Origin: Acanthaster planci
Taxonomy: Eukaryota; Echinodermata; Asteroidea; Valvatida; Acanthasteridae
NCBI RefSeq assembly: GCF_001949145.1
Contig: NW_019091412.1
Coordinates: 906,015 to 970,014 of the forward strand
DNA: 64,000 nucleotides
Direction of reading: 5' to 3'
Shown here: positions 23,801 through 35,900 of the stretch, piece after piece
How positions within the stretch are numbered: the first letter of the stretch is position 1
Layout of the letters: each line of letters begins with the position of its first letter
Notes under the pieces: generated by a model
What the model was told of the DNA's origin: nothing
Seen by the model: only the letters and a program-made list of their open reading frames with translations
The model's database searches: none
Made by a program: the position numbers and the translations under genes

Positions 23801-26041
23801 AGTCAAGAGTGTCTCTGTGTCTAGATAGGTGAATACACACAGCCAGACTGCTTGCCAATGCGGATCTTGCTTAGGGGGCACCCTAATATTTGATCTTGCT
23901 GCAGGAAAAACATTTAAGAAAAATGTAGTTGACTTTGAACTGTATCACGTGATATATGTTGCTTTCTATTTGCATTTTTTGTGGGATAATACACCTTAGA
24001 AAATGGCGTAACATATTTATGGACTGTACTTTTTTCGTATTTATTCTTACCTGGCCCTAAAACTATAAAAAGAAGTAAATAATCCAACACTTTATTTTAC
24101 AATTTACACATCTGCACATTTCAAACAGTACTTACATTTTTGTTCATAGATTGAATTTGTCTCATCTGTGTCATAATCGTAATCATGGTCATCATAATCA
24201 CTCGTGGACCAACGACGGTTCACAGAAGACGACCTTGCATCTGGTCTGTATGCCTGAAGTGGTGAATGCAATTGGTTGGTATGAAGAGATCTCACATTTG
24301 CTTGGTTACCTGGCTGCAGACCAGCACTAGATGGATTACTCATATCTAGGTGTTTTCTGGCTTCTCGGTTTTTCAATACATCTTCCATAACTTCATTTAG
24401 GAAGTTTAAATCCCATGATCTGTGGCTGATGGCTGGGCTGTTATCACTCTGGTGGGCGGGGCTTGACTGAAGGAGGGTTGGATTCACTGAGGGCTCAATC
24501 AAAGCCTCAGTTTGGAGACCATGTCTGCTTCCACTGGTTCCGTGTGAGTTGTTAATTATCTGTTGGAAATCTGCAGAGCTCTGAGATTTATCAGACAAGT
24601 TGTAACTTCTTTGCAGTTGTGGAATGTCGTAGTGTAATAAGCCCTCTTTTGATGAATATGGTTGTGATTTTGAGACCAGTTGGGTATCACTGCCAGCTGT
24701 ACTTGGCTGGTTCCCTGCATACAAGGATCCCACCCCAGAATCTGCATTGACTGCTGCTGATCGATGGTACCCATTGGGGTCATGACCCAAAGACAATGCA
24801 GGGCTGATGCGAACCTCTAGATGCTGTTTTGGAGAACGAAGTGCTGATGTCTGGGAGCGTGGGAAATCAGTGGGAAGGAGGGAACTAGCTGTTGTTGTGG
24901 TTTGCCAATCTTTGTTCAGCTGAGTAGGGGGGTCTGTGGACTGCCAAATGTCTGAACTTGGAGTTGATCTGTGAAGGTCGTGATGGACTCTGAGAGGATT
25001 CTAAACAAAAGAACAAAACCTATTAATAAAGCTCAGTAAATCGATCCACCACTGGTGATATTATATTAAAAAGGAAAAGAAAAGTTATCTGAAGCTGAAA
25101 GTTTTCATGCAAGGTCTCTCTTCTCTACAAGGGTCATTAAGAATCTCAGTCTAGCTACATGTACCTGGCTGTGATCATGTTTGAGCCTTGAAAACCTGTC
25201 ATCACTAACCAATGTGCCCAGTGAACTAGCAGGCTGCAGATTGTGGTGCATGGTGCTCCTAAGCGTTGCAATCTCATTCTCAGCACTCTCAGCTCGTTGG
25301 ATCAGCTCCTCCATGTGAATCTTAAGGGCCGTCCGGGCCTGTGCTTGCTTCTCTGCAGTCTCCTCAAGAAACCGATTCAGCTCAGTGACGGCCCTGAAAT
25401 ATTGAGCAAATGACACTGAGACAAACCATTACACATTTTGCCATTTGTGCATCCAAATCCTACAGTTAACACAAAAGCATGCTACACCTCACAGAGTGTT
25501 GGCTAGAAAACTTGTTAACAGTGACTTACTTTTCTTTGGAGGCCAGCTCCTTCTCTCTCCATCCCAACTGGGCCTCCAGCTGACCAATCTGCTCCAACGT
25601 CTGCTCCAACTGTCTTCCCAATTCTTGGTTTTTGCTCCTCAGTCTTACTCCCTCAAGTGTCTCCTTCTGAAGGCCTTGAGATACTCTAGATGCCTCTCTC
25701 TCTTTCTGATGAAGATCCTGTCTAAGCTGACTGATGAGCAGGTGATCTTCAGGCCTTGGAAGTGATCCATTCCTCCGTGGCACTGGTAGAACATCCTTGG
25801 CAGAGAATTGGACCAATTCCCTTTTAGCTGCTGTCAGAGAATGATTAGGTTGTTCTCTGCGTACGTTTCTTGGTGTACAGTGGGACGATGGCAATAACAC
25901 ACTCTGGAGAATTTCAGCACTTTTTGGTCTCTTATTCTCAGAGAGACTTCCCGAGTACAAAAGATGTGTCTCTAGGATCCGGGCTTGATGTGAGAAATGG
26001 CCTTTGGGAAACAGCCAGTCATAATCTGTTATGGCCTCCAT
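20878..26041 (-). CDS. FBXO41: FBXO41: coiled-coil, F-box and leucine-rich-repeat protein, 858 residues from first visible ATG
   Basis: Eleven exons in order: 26041-25530, 25393-25165, 25000-24136, 23898-23708, 23604-23489, 23113-23015, 22850-22701, 22313-22195, 21786-21628, 21381-21284, 20916-20878; total 2577 nt, near the 875 of human FBXO41. Order of parts: coiled coil (about residues 95-235, including ELNRFLEETAEKQAQAR and IQRAESAENEIATL), a disordered Ser/Pro-rich middle, an F-box around 540-590 (VWLCVFTYLDTETLLTCAEV), then LRR-like repeats (LFLASCYCRNLYS, DPIGHEVIWALGAGCR, LSNRCLQMIGRCWP, RNCPRLQVLELDHLPEVTE). F-box proteins are SCF ubiquitin-ligase receptors; the vertebrate gene is neuronal. 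The vertebrate N-terminal zinc finger is not in this chain. The ATG exon has an acceptor 21 bases upstream (ttgttag) with an open frame after it, so an earlier coding exon may exist. The short last exon (ends QQKPGSHG) is the least certain. Confidence 0.88.
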
Positions 26042-26562
26042 ACTATGGGATGCCTGTTCCTAACAACAATGCATTGATGAGTGGAAGAGGTTGGTGCCAG
26101 ACCTGAATTGGCAAAATAAACAAACTGATCAAAGACACAGGAAAAAAAGAAGAAAGGTGTTAGTCCTAGCATTTGTATGATCAACTATTACCTGATGTAT
26201 TGGGATTTATCTTATAATGCCTACAATTTGTTAAGAATGTGAAATTAAATAAGCTTTCTTGTTGGCCCAAAAGACTGAATCAGTCCAACTTGGGTGGTCC
26301 AGACAACAAATAACGTGACCCTGTCACCTGGTCCTGATCATTTGGCAACCCCCCCTTCTTCACCAGGCATCACTCTGATCATAAAAGGGCCTAGGTGGCA
26401 AAATGAGGACTCTGGTGACTACCATGTCCAGGGATGGTCATTGATGTTTAAAGGCCTAGGCCCACGTTTGTAAGAAACATTTTTGGAAAAGGTTGCTTGG
26501 CTTTTTCCAAGTTGGGAGAGCATCAGTTTCAATTATGTTTACACACATCAAGTTTATTGCAG

Positions 26563-26783
26563 TGGGGTGACGCAGACATCCAGGACTCTCGCAAAATGGC
26601 GGGTAGTAACTGATGAAAACAGCGACCATGGTAACGTACGCACGCATCAGCCAGTCAGGGGCTCATCCCCTCCTTCCTCCATGGATTATACAATCATTTC
26701 TTTGATCAGTTTGTTGTTTGCATCGGCATGGTGTGGTTGCTACCTGCCATTTTGCAAAACTCCCAGATGTCCGCACAGCCCCA
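26563..26783. mobile_element. MITE family A, copy 2
   Basis: This copy of about 221 bases has imperfect terminal inverted repeats of about 45 bases. It begins TGGGGTGACGCAGACATCC, and its right end, read on the opposite strand, begins TGGGGCTGTGCGGACATC. It matches the copy at 18704-18902 in both arms and interior. The open frame at 26483-26983 reads through it and is not a gene. Confidence 0.75.
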
Positions 26784-27106
26784 TTAACTTAATGAACAAC
26801 ATTCATGAACAGATTCATTCAGTACACCCCCAGGAAAGCCTTGACCGCATTACGATCTCTCTAGCCTATTTTACGGCCAAAACTAAGTTAAGGACTGTAC
26901 CAGAAAAGTTGGCCTCCATTTCGCTCAGAACAATCTCCAGCTTGCAAGTTTATTTTGAAAGGAGGCGTGGGCATGGGGGGTAGGGCATACCGCATCCTAC
27001 TGAGATTTGAAAGAAAACAAAAGCTCAATGTCGCGGTCAGGCTAATTCTAGCAAAACATAACGTTAGGCCTTGGCCTATCGTACCCCGGCCCAGACATAC
27101 CAGAAC

Positions 27107-27188
27107 CTAGCCCCACTAGTGTGGCACGGACTCTCACTCCCGATTTATAAATCGGGAGTGAGAGTCCGTGCCACAATAGTGGGGCTAG
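27107..27188. repeat. 82-bp near-perfect palindrome without spacer
   Basis: Two 41-base arms meet at 27147/27148 (centre CGATTTA|TAAATCG). By eye they are complementary at 40 of 41 positions; the exception is AGT against ATT in the outer third. The arms run CTAGCCCCACTA ... TCGGGAGTGAGAG. It is not flanked by a related terminal repeat and is not a copy of the other foldbacks here. Confidence 0.9.
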
Positions 27189-27399
27189 CCAGAACCGTGC
27201 ACGGAGTCCGGGAACGGACGTCGGACCCCTTAGTTGTGGGGGTAAACCACGTATTCCTAAGCAGTACCTGTCAAGAAGGAGGTGGCATGTATTCGAAACT
27301 GTGGGAACGAGTCACCACACTCCCTGCTGCCCCTAACCCTTTACCCTTGAAAGATCGATAGGGCCCGGGTTCGAGACAGGTCGACCAAGTTGCGTACCA

Positions 27400-27660
27400 C
27401 CAGACGCTGGTTATAGTTAGACAACGCGATGATATCCAGGCGCCTAACCTATATAGCGGCCGCCTGCCTAGCCTGCGCCCGGCCGGGCCGTACGGTACGT
27501 ATACGGTACGCGCTTGTGAATTTGAAAGGCCGCCCTCAACGACCTTGAAATAATTTCACTTCTGTCGCGTACGTCGCATCACTTGACAACGTGACGCTAT
27601 GCAGTGACGTACGTGGGTCCTTTGTATTTTTCGCCTCATCTTAATTCTTACGCATGACGA
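27400..27660. promoter_or_regulatory. CpG-rich stretch, probable divergent promoter of FBXO41 and prominin
   Basis: This is the most CpG-dense part of the window (gcggccgcc, gcgcccggccgggccg, tacggtacgcgc, gtcgcgtacgtcgc). It lies between the FBXO41 first coding exon (minus) and the prominin first coding exon (plus). A GAGGGCG motif on the minus strand lies at 27531-27537. On the plus side, 27654-27772 is an open stretch ending in a donor (AAAAG|gtacag). Joined to the acceptor at 29850 it would hit a stop at once, so it can only be 5' noncoding for prominin. Confidence 0.4.
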
Positions 27661-27772
27661 CTGAACTCTTCGCTGTCCCTTTCCTTGGCATGTTTGGTGA
27701 TCGTGCCGAGACAGTTGTGGTCTGGTTCAGATGTGATAGGTGCATTCGTAGCCTTCCGTCAACACTTAAAAG

Positions 27773-29850
27773 GTACAGTATATGGGTAGAAACCTTTAAT
27801 AATTTCTTGGGTTCAGTTATCATTCCACCATTGTGTCCACGTACGGGCCTAGGCTGATCAGTGTTAATTCCAAGAATCCAACCGTCAATTTTTTATAGGC
27901 TAACCACAGAGCTTCATCATTAGAGGCTTTCTTCATGTAGGCATGTTACTGTTAGGAATTCGCTTAGGCCAAGACAGAGTTGTTGGTACACGTCTTTAAC
28001 ATGTACACTAAGTCAACCATTGTACCAGACCAGTAATAGAAACTAGTAGGCTACCCGACACGCGGACTAACACTTTTCCTGGGTGGAAGCTTTCTCAAGT
28101 CTCAGTTCTCACCACCCCTTTTTCAGTGAATTTTGCTAGACACAAATTCTAGAGTTTGTGATGTGAGTCCCCAAAATTAAGAAGTCTTTGTGTCATCTAA
28201 CTGTTTGCCTTATGTTATCTAATATGTACTTTGAATGTGATTTGTTTACACAGTGAAGCACTTCAGTGGCGTTCGCAAATAGGGCTCTTAGGCTTATTTT
28301 TGAAGTTTCAAAATATTAATTTTTTGTTTATTTCCTCAAGTGAGTGAGTATGAATAAAATTAGTGGTGGATCCATTTTAAGTTTTTTCCCTCATGTTTGT
28401 TCCCAGAAGAGAGCTAGATTACCTGGGTTGACACTGAGTTGCCCATGTTCGTGAATATTATGTACGCCTGTACAGGTAATGGTGGGATGGAAGTGGGCCA
28501 ACTGATCACCACAGAGAGGGCACAGACATATAAACCAAAGGGCGTGGGAAGGGGGGTTGTTCACTAACCTGAGGTGGTGTTTGTAGGGCATGCAAATAAC
28601 AAAGAACATGGCAGTAAATGTTGGAATGGAATTAGCCCCAGGAAGTTTTTGAAGGCCATTAAGGCTATTTGTCTTCTCTTAAAAGTTATTTGTTCATTAT
28701 TATGATTATAAATTTATTTTTGGAGGGGATTTAGAGACATGGTGGACAGGGATGGTTAACATGGAGTCATGGGGTGTACAGAAGAGGGGACCGACCACTG
28801 GAGGATGTGGGGTGTCATATTTAGTGTTGGGCTTGTAAAGACTGTCAAACTGACAAGTACATTGTAAATAAGAAAAGGACACATTAAGGGCTTTACTTGT
28901 AATTTATTATGCAAGGATGTTCACAGTGACAGACTAAGAAACCTCATGTTATAAAAACTAAAAATACCATTTTTTATTAAAATCCATTACCCTGTCACTC
29001 TCTTAAGCACGTTATTTAAATGAACTGGAAATGATTATTAGAAGATTCAAAGTTTGAAGCTGTTGAAATTGGTTTAAGAATTTAAACAATATATGCTGTT
29101 ACACTGCCAAACACTAGGACTCGCCCTTTGAATAAACTTTTTTTGTTTAGGACATCTTGGCCACTGTAGATTTCAAAGGCCGCAGGCTGCATACATGGTG
29201 ATTTAGGCAGGAATTTTACACAAACACGTGGTCAAATCCACTAAAAGCTGCCTACTCGCGGGCACAAAAAGAAGTCTTTTTTTTGTGTGTTTTGTGTGTG
29301 TTATTGTGTACAAATAAAATAACCTCTAAAAATTTCAACTGCATTGTAGTTTTCTAGAAATTTTGTTTCAAAGCCTCAGGTATGCAGAAATAGGAGGATC
29401 AAGGATATATGGAACTCTTACCAAAGTTGTACCTGACACCAACCTTAAAACTTTTAGGAGTAGGTAACATCTTATCAGGCAAGGCCAAGGCCCACTGGCG
29501 TGACCTGCCCAAGGCAAGACTTTCAAGCTGGCCCAAGATCAGCATCCAAATTAGACAGGAAAATGCAGTTAGGCCTAGGCCTATGTAGTAGCTGCCACAA
29601 ACCTACTGCACCACACAGAGGTGCCTTTTGGTTTCCTGGAGTACCACAAACCTGACCCTGATGATGCACATATATGTACATGTATAGGCCCTATTGTCAC
29701 AACATATTGGTATATTAAGAAACAGGTAGCCTAATAAGTAATAGAAAGATTCCAAAAGAAATGAAACTCCAGACCCTTAAATCGATTTCCACTCCAGTCA
29801 GTGATCAGAATACTAATTTGGGAATTTTCTCTTTTATTTATCTTTTACAG
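27773..29850. other. region between the CpG-rich stretch and the first prominin coding exon
   Basis: Likely a 5' intron of prominin if transcription starts near 27.6 kb. It contains a possible minus-strand exon at 28423-28568 (acceptor ccacctcag, donor gtaatc) that encodes a CPLC...H-x4-H pattern, discussed under findings. A T/GT-rich run is at 29277-29309. Nothing else was recognised. Confidence 0.35.
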
Positions 29851-29910
29851 ATAAAAGGAATCTGGCCAAATTCAATTCAGTGCAATTTGGGACAACATCT
29901 TTTCTTGAAG
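29851..29910 (+). other. 5' untranslated part of the prominin first coding exon
   Basis: An acceptor (atcttttacag) ends at 29850 and the ATG follows 60 bases later, in a context with A at -3 (AAGATGG). An upstream noncoding exon is therefore expected. Confidence 0.5.
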
Positions 29911-32900
29911 ATGGCAAATGCTGAGCTGTACAGGTGGCTTTCAGCCACTGTTCTTGTCCTTGTCTTGTTCTCGGTTGGACAATGTGCAAACTCCAACAAT
30001 AATGGCAACCTAACTTTAGACGATGTACCCAGCGATCACGTTTACCTGTCAAGTGGTGAATATGACGAAGGGGGTTTTCCTTTACCAACAACTTGGGGGC
30101 TCATTAATAGCTTCTTGCGCACAATCTCACCGGCTCCTCCACCTTACGGTAAGTTTTGCTGACCAAAAGTAATTATGACAAAAGGCAAAAGTACATTTCT
30201 TCAAACTCTTGAAACTAATGTCAGAAAAAAGTTGAATTTTGTTTGATACGGTAGTCTGCTATGGAGTTGTTATTCCTTTGTTGTACTGATTTTGAACACA
30301 TGTCTGCCTATTTGTTCAAGACATGTCCTACCTGTTGTCCAAACAAAACTTGTGCCTAAATTGACTAACTTCTCAACCTGTGTACAAAGAAGTACTTGTG
30401 TGTGACATTGGCATTTTGTATATTCTCAACCTGTGTACAAAGAAGTACCTGTGTGTGATGTTGACATTTTGTATATGATCAATCATTTGAGCTACATTAT
30501 GAAAGTTTCAATGCCTGAAACATAAAGCTGAATTTACATAGCAAACATCTCTCTGTGAAAGAACATCACAGAAACACAAATCAGGGCATCTGTGTTAAGA
30601 TAATTCAATGAGTCTCATCTCCAACCAACCCTTATTTTTGGTTTCAACCGAGAAGCTACAATCTAGAATTTCCTACTGAGATTGGAAAAAAACGAGAAAA
30701 AAAAATGATTATGTTAAGAATTTTCTGGGATAAGAAGTAATTTTAGTGAAGCCTCCTTTCCCCTGATAGACCCTCCCTAAAGGGTCTAAATATGAGAACC
30801 ATTTAGAATTAACTATACACACCCTAAAGGAATACTTTTTACTGTCCAACAGTGACTCAGAATAACATATTACAATACACTGTACCTTGAAGGCAGAATA
30901 GATATCTTTTCCTTTTTTTGTATGCATAGCAGCAATGTACCCCCCCCCACACCAGTAGTTTTAAAGGAATTTTCACTTTTGGACATACATGTACTCTTAG
31001 TCAAACTGAAACTGTTTACATCATTCTGTTCTTTGATGAAAAAAACCACCATGGATGTCAAGTAAATTATTGTACCTTTCCTTGACAAGTTGAGATCAGT
31101 ATGTTTGTGGTACATGTACATGTAAGTTTCAACCAGACAACAATGAAGAATTCTCTTTGCATGTAACGTTCAAATGTACGGTTGAATCACATTAAAAAGT
31201 TATTTATTCACCCAACCTGGCATTAAATTTACAGGCATGGGACCTTTCCTTGGATCAGCTGATCTCATTTTTCACATCACACTCATACCTTTAAAAATTG
31301 AAAAACACTATATAAAGTCTTGTAGATATTGGAATTTCCTCATTTTTTCTCAAAGTCCAAGTTGTACTCCTGTTGAAAGCCTGATCAACAATACCCCAAT
31401 TGCATCAGTGGCAAAATTCCCTGAATATTCAAGTTGAACAATATTTGAACATGTGTTTTGGCATGGAAGTCATTGCTGAAAGCAAATGAATAATCGATAT
31501 TGCTGATGGCAGGCATACATGTACAGTACATGTACATGTAGGCGTGACGTGGTGTGGGCCTACTACTAGCACCAGTCCTTGCCAAAAGTAGAGACGTACA
31601 TGTGCCGTGTTATTTCCTGTTCGGCGGCAACATTACATTTTTTTCCAGCTAGAGAACAAAAACAGGCCAAAGCTTGTGCCTCATTGAACTTCTCAAAAGT
31701 GTCTGATGAGAAACGTTTTTAATGTTGCTTATGGCATTTGTTGCCAATTATGTCTATCTGTGACGTAGCGGCATATTTTTTTTTCTTTCACTTTTCCTGC
31801 AATATTTCGTACATGTATAGACACGACAAAATCATTGCTGGATGAGAACGTTTAAATTGGTAAGCCAGGGGATGATGCTATTGTGATGTCTCCATGGCAA
31901 CCAGGCTTGAGCCTGTTTGAGCAATTACAGCTTCAGCCAAATGAGATTGCTGAAGTGGAGTTATTGCACAATAACTGCCTTAATAATTGAAGGCTTTTAA
32001 GAGACATAATAGAATCCTCAAAGCCCTATACTGTATGCTTGTAAATGAACCAAGTTATAACATTGCCATATCATCAAGCATGAACATGAACAGGTGTATG
32101 TATGCAGTGACTATGTAATTGATGTAGTTTACGCAGATCATCATTACATTGCATAAAGAGGATGCTGATACTGGTATCATGTTCCCATTTCACATTATGC
32201 ACATGTCAGCTCAAAAATGCTAGCTCTTGCATATTTAAATGATTATAGGTACCTTCAGATGATAACAGATGCCAGATTTTTGGGCTTGAAAATGGACATT
32301 TTCTCTTTTTGATGAGGAGACATTCTTCTGAAGGAATCACTTGTAGGATACCACTGTTTACATACAGCACTTTATTTATTATCAGCCTTTAACACCCTTT
32401 CTTTACTTTAGAGGGACTTGAAACTGATAAGGCAAGAGATAAATATTAGCTTCCCACTCATGAGGAGCATCAAGAGGGTTATCATTCCTGAAACCTTCAT
32501 ATTCAGTTCTTTCAATTTATTGCAGTTTCTACAAGTTGCATAGACAGTTGTAGTTTTCTTTTTTAAATGCAAATGTACATGTATGAATACTGAAGCATGT
32601 AGCCCCAATAACTTGGTTTGATTTCCTTAGTTTACTAAATTAAGGAATTTACATTTACACTACACACTCATTACCTTCCTCCTCTAATCGATGTAAATTT
32701 ATTTAAACGTACAATCTTCAGCTTCAATAAAGTGGAAAAATAAAATGGTGTTCATAGCAACTTCATTAAATCTTCTCATTCAAAGTCTCAAATACATGTA
32801 TTTGTCAGACTTTTTCAATATATTCCACAGTTTGAGACACCTGCCAATTTTCACAACCGGATTTGCCATTGTAAAGAATAAAACTAACACACCTGCCTTA

Positions 32901-35900
32901 GTTGGTTATAGAGAAAATGTAAGAAATGAGAAACCTTTAAAAACTGACGTACAGGTAGGCATTCAACACTCATCAAACAAGTGGTGACAGACAGACACAA
33001 TGCCCATCTTGACGTGTAGGCCTACTTAACGGGGAAGTATAAATGTCTTCGTTGGCTCAGTCTGCAGCTTCATTATCTTCCTCTCTCTCCTCGGCTGATA
33101 AAAAAATTCACTTCATTTTGTGTGTTAAAATATGCATACAATACACTCATAATGCAAGAACTTCACGTTAAATACTGCATGTTCTGTTTCTCTGTATCAG
33201 TTTTTCTTGGGAAAAATTCAAGTAATAAACATACAACTGTAGTCTAGTAAAGTGCAATGCCTACAATTGTATGTTTGCACCTCCCTTTCAGTTCCGCGTA
33301 ATCATTGTTACAGTCTTTGTTGCCCCTTCAAAAGCTTTTACCGTGAAACAGAATTTGAGTTCAGTTTGTACAAGGACACCTAGGCCAAACTGTTGTTTGT
33401 ACGTGTATTCGGGGAATTAAGGTGATTGTGAATGGCAGAAGTTAAGGGCAGGGGAACAAATGGGGTTGTCCCACAGCCTTGTTGTTGCTTTCGAAACCAT
33501 TCGTGCTCAAAAAATATAGGGGTCATGGGCTTTTGTTACAAAAATTATAATGCACTGTGTCCAGTTTATACCCTCACTACGTGTACATGTATGGCTGAGC
33601 TTATACTTCTAGGCTGTCAGTGGTGGTGGTTGTCAGTTGAAGCTTAACCTGTTACCTGGCATCAATTATCAAACAAAAAGAGAGAGTTAAAAGTTGTTCA
33701 GCAGAGATTTGTTATGAGTTCCTCTCTCCCTCTCTCCAAACCCATGATTTTCTGTTCTTTGCTTTCAAACTGAGACTGGTTGGATTTGCCAAACAGGGCA
33801 GAACTGGGCAGACTCATTTGCTGGGGGGAGGGGAGATTATGCCCCAACACACACACCCACCCATTCCAAAATCTGTATCCTTGTGGAGATACATGTATGG
33901 CTTTGTTTACACAAACACCTTACATTTGTACTCTTTGTGGGGTATATTTCCTTTATTTGGGTGTACTAAAAAATTGGTGCGTGAAGTGTAAATCTCTGCC
34001 ATGTGAAACAGACTTTCCTTCATGGGTTGATATTTCAACCAAATGTCCCTTACATCATTACATGTGTATACATTTGTACATCAACATGGACATTGACCAT
34101 GTAAGAATCATACGTACATGTTTGTTGTTACACTCCTTGTTCTGGTACCCCGTAAGGAACCATAAAGTCACTTCCTCTTGCCAGGTCCTTTAATGGGTGG
34201 GGCTTAATGGATCGGTCTATTAATGCCTAATGCCCCCATCTCCCCCCCCCCACTTTGACAATCATGCTGCCTCAGTTGCCAAGGGTTACGCTCATTTGTG
34301 GAATTCTTGATGTGCAGTCATGAACAGAATTCTCGCTTCATTGCTTGTTGCTTGTGAGCTGTTTCCATTTAAACCCCCGATATCCTTACAGAATTCATTG
34401 TGTACATGTAATGGCCGCTGGAATCACATTGACTTAGAATCACCCAATGTTTGTTCTAAAGATTGGAGGCATTGAAAAAACTTGTCCGTTCTTATAAAAA
34501 AAAAGAAACACAGGTCTTTTTGAGACACACGGCTGTTTTCATCATTGCCTTTTTATGAGTTGTTGCATTATATTTCTCCTGTATAAATAGGAATGCATGA
34601 AAATATCAGAAAACTTAGTGCATATGGGAAAGTCTCAACATACCTCAAATTAGATATGAAATTCAGTATGTTACATGGCTTTGCTGTGGGAGAATCTCTC
34701 TGGCTTATAAAACTGCAGCTACAAATCTAGAATTCTGTCAAAGGTCATAATGCATCCACTATAGTCTAGTCATTTTTCTCATGAAAAAGTCAACACCCTA
34801 CCTACTGTACGTGTAATTGATAAAAATAACAGGATTTTATTAAAATTAGTGGCTATTGTTTGTTTCATCAAGAAAATAACAGCAACGAACAATGATTCAT
34901 CTCTTTGTACAAACACCGTGACACAGATCCTGATTGAAAGCATGAGTTGGTTAAAACTATAAAGGTTGTAATTGTGACATTTCCTTCGGTAGCGGTCTGA
35001 CCTGAGCTGACTAGTTTATTCATTACCTTGCCAGACAGGAAAAAGCTGGCGGTTAGTTGATTTGTCCCAGCTCAGTACCATACACAGCCATTGAACAGTT
35101 GCATTAGGTTATTGATTTGTTTGATGGTTGCCATGTACTAATTCCATTGAATTTTTTTGCCAGTGGGAGACCAACGGTGCAGTGAGCATAAAGGCAGGGA
35201 TATCAATTACCCATGCAGTAAATAGTTCCTGGCTTGGTGATGTAGCTCTCCATCGTTGTCCCTGGTTCTCTCCCCCTTCCCCCTCTCTCAAATGGAATGT
35301 ATGACGCTGATGTTATTGAAAGCAACCTCTATTCAAAAACCACATCACTGACACACTCAAACAGACATGAAGGGTAAAAGCAAACTCAAACTATCAAAGG
35401 ACTAAAATTGTGTAAAAGGGAAGTGATTTATTTTATTTCACCATAAATCAGTTTTGGAAATTTGATCAGGAAACAAAAAAGTTAATGGCAAGATTTTATT
35501 TGCAGATGAAAAGACTTAATAAGTACAAGTACATTATTTAAATAAACCCACAACCAGTGACCCCCCCACCACTTTTTTAATCAGGAAGAATTTTCCAATA
35601 ATTCCATATTATAAACATCTGTAAAAATACAGACCACAAATCAGTCAAACTGAATATGCGTACTTAACATTTATTGTCATCACGATGGCAATTTTTTGCA
35701 GAGTTTTTCACCTGAAATAATAGTCATCTTACTTTCTGTCGACTAGAGGCATTGCTGAAAAATGTAAGACTTAATAAGCTTCTAGTTCTACCAAATCTAA
35801 TGCCTGGTTTTGTTGGAAACAGGACAATTTCCGCACTAAGGATTGTTGCAACAGTTTTCTGTAAAGATCTTGGAAGAGTTGGGAAAGAAAGTACAGAACT

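Noticed and set aside
26483-26983. 166-residue plus-strand open frame
   Set aside because: It runs through MITE family A copy 2; its sequence is the element read in one frame.
27654-27857. plus-strand open frame with an RCDRC motif at the CpG-rich stretch, considered as a zinc-finger start exon
   Set aside because: Splicing from its donor (after 27772) to the prominin acceptor (29850) gives an immediate stop. It is at best 5' noncoding sequence and no domain is recognised.
33780-34193. 137-residue plus-strand open frame in prominin intron 1
   Set aside because: Composition is that of the surrounding intron, no domain is recognised, and it does not join in frame to prominin exons.
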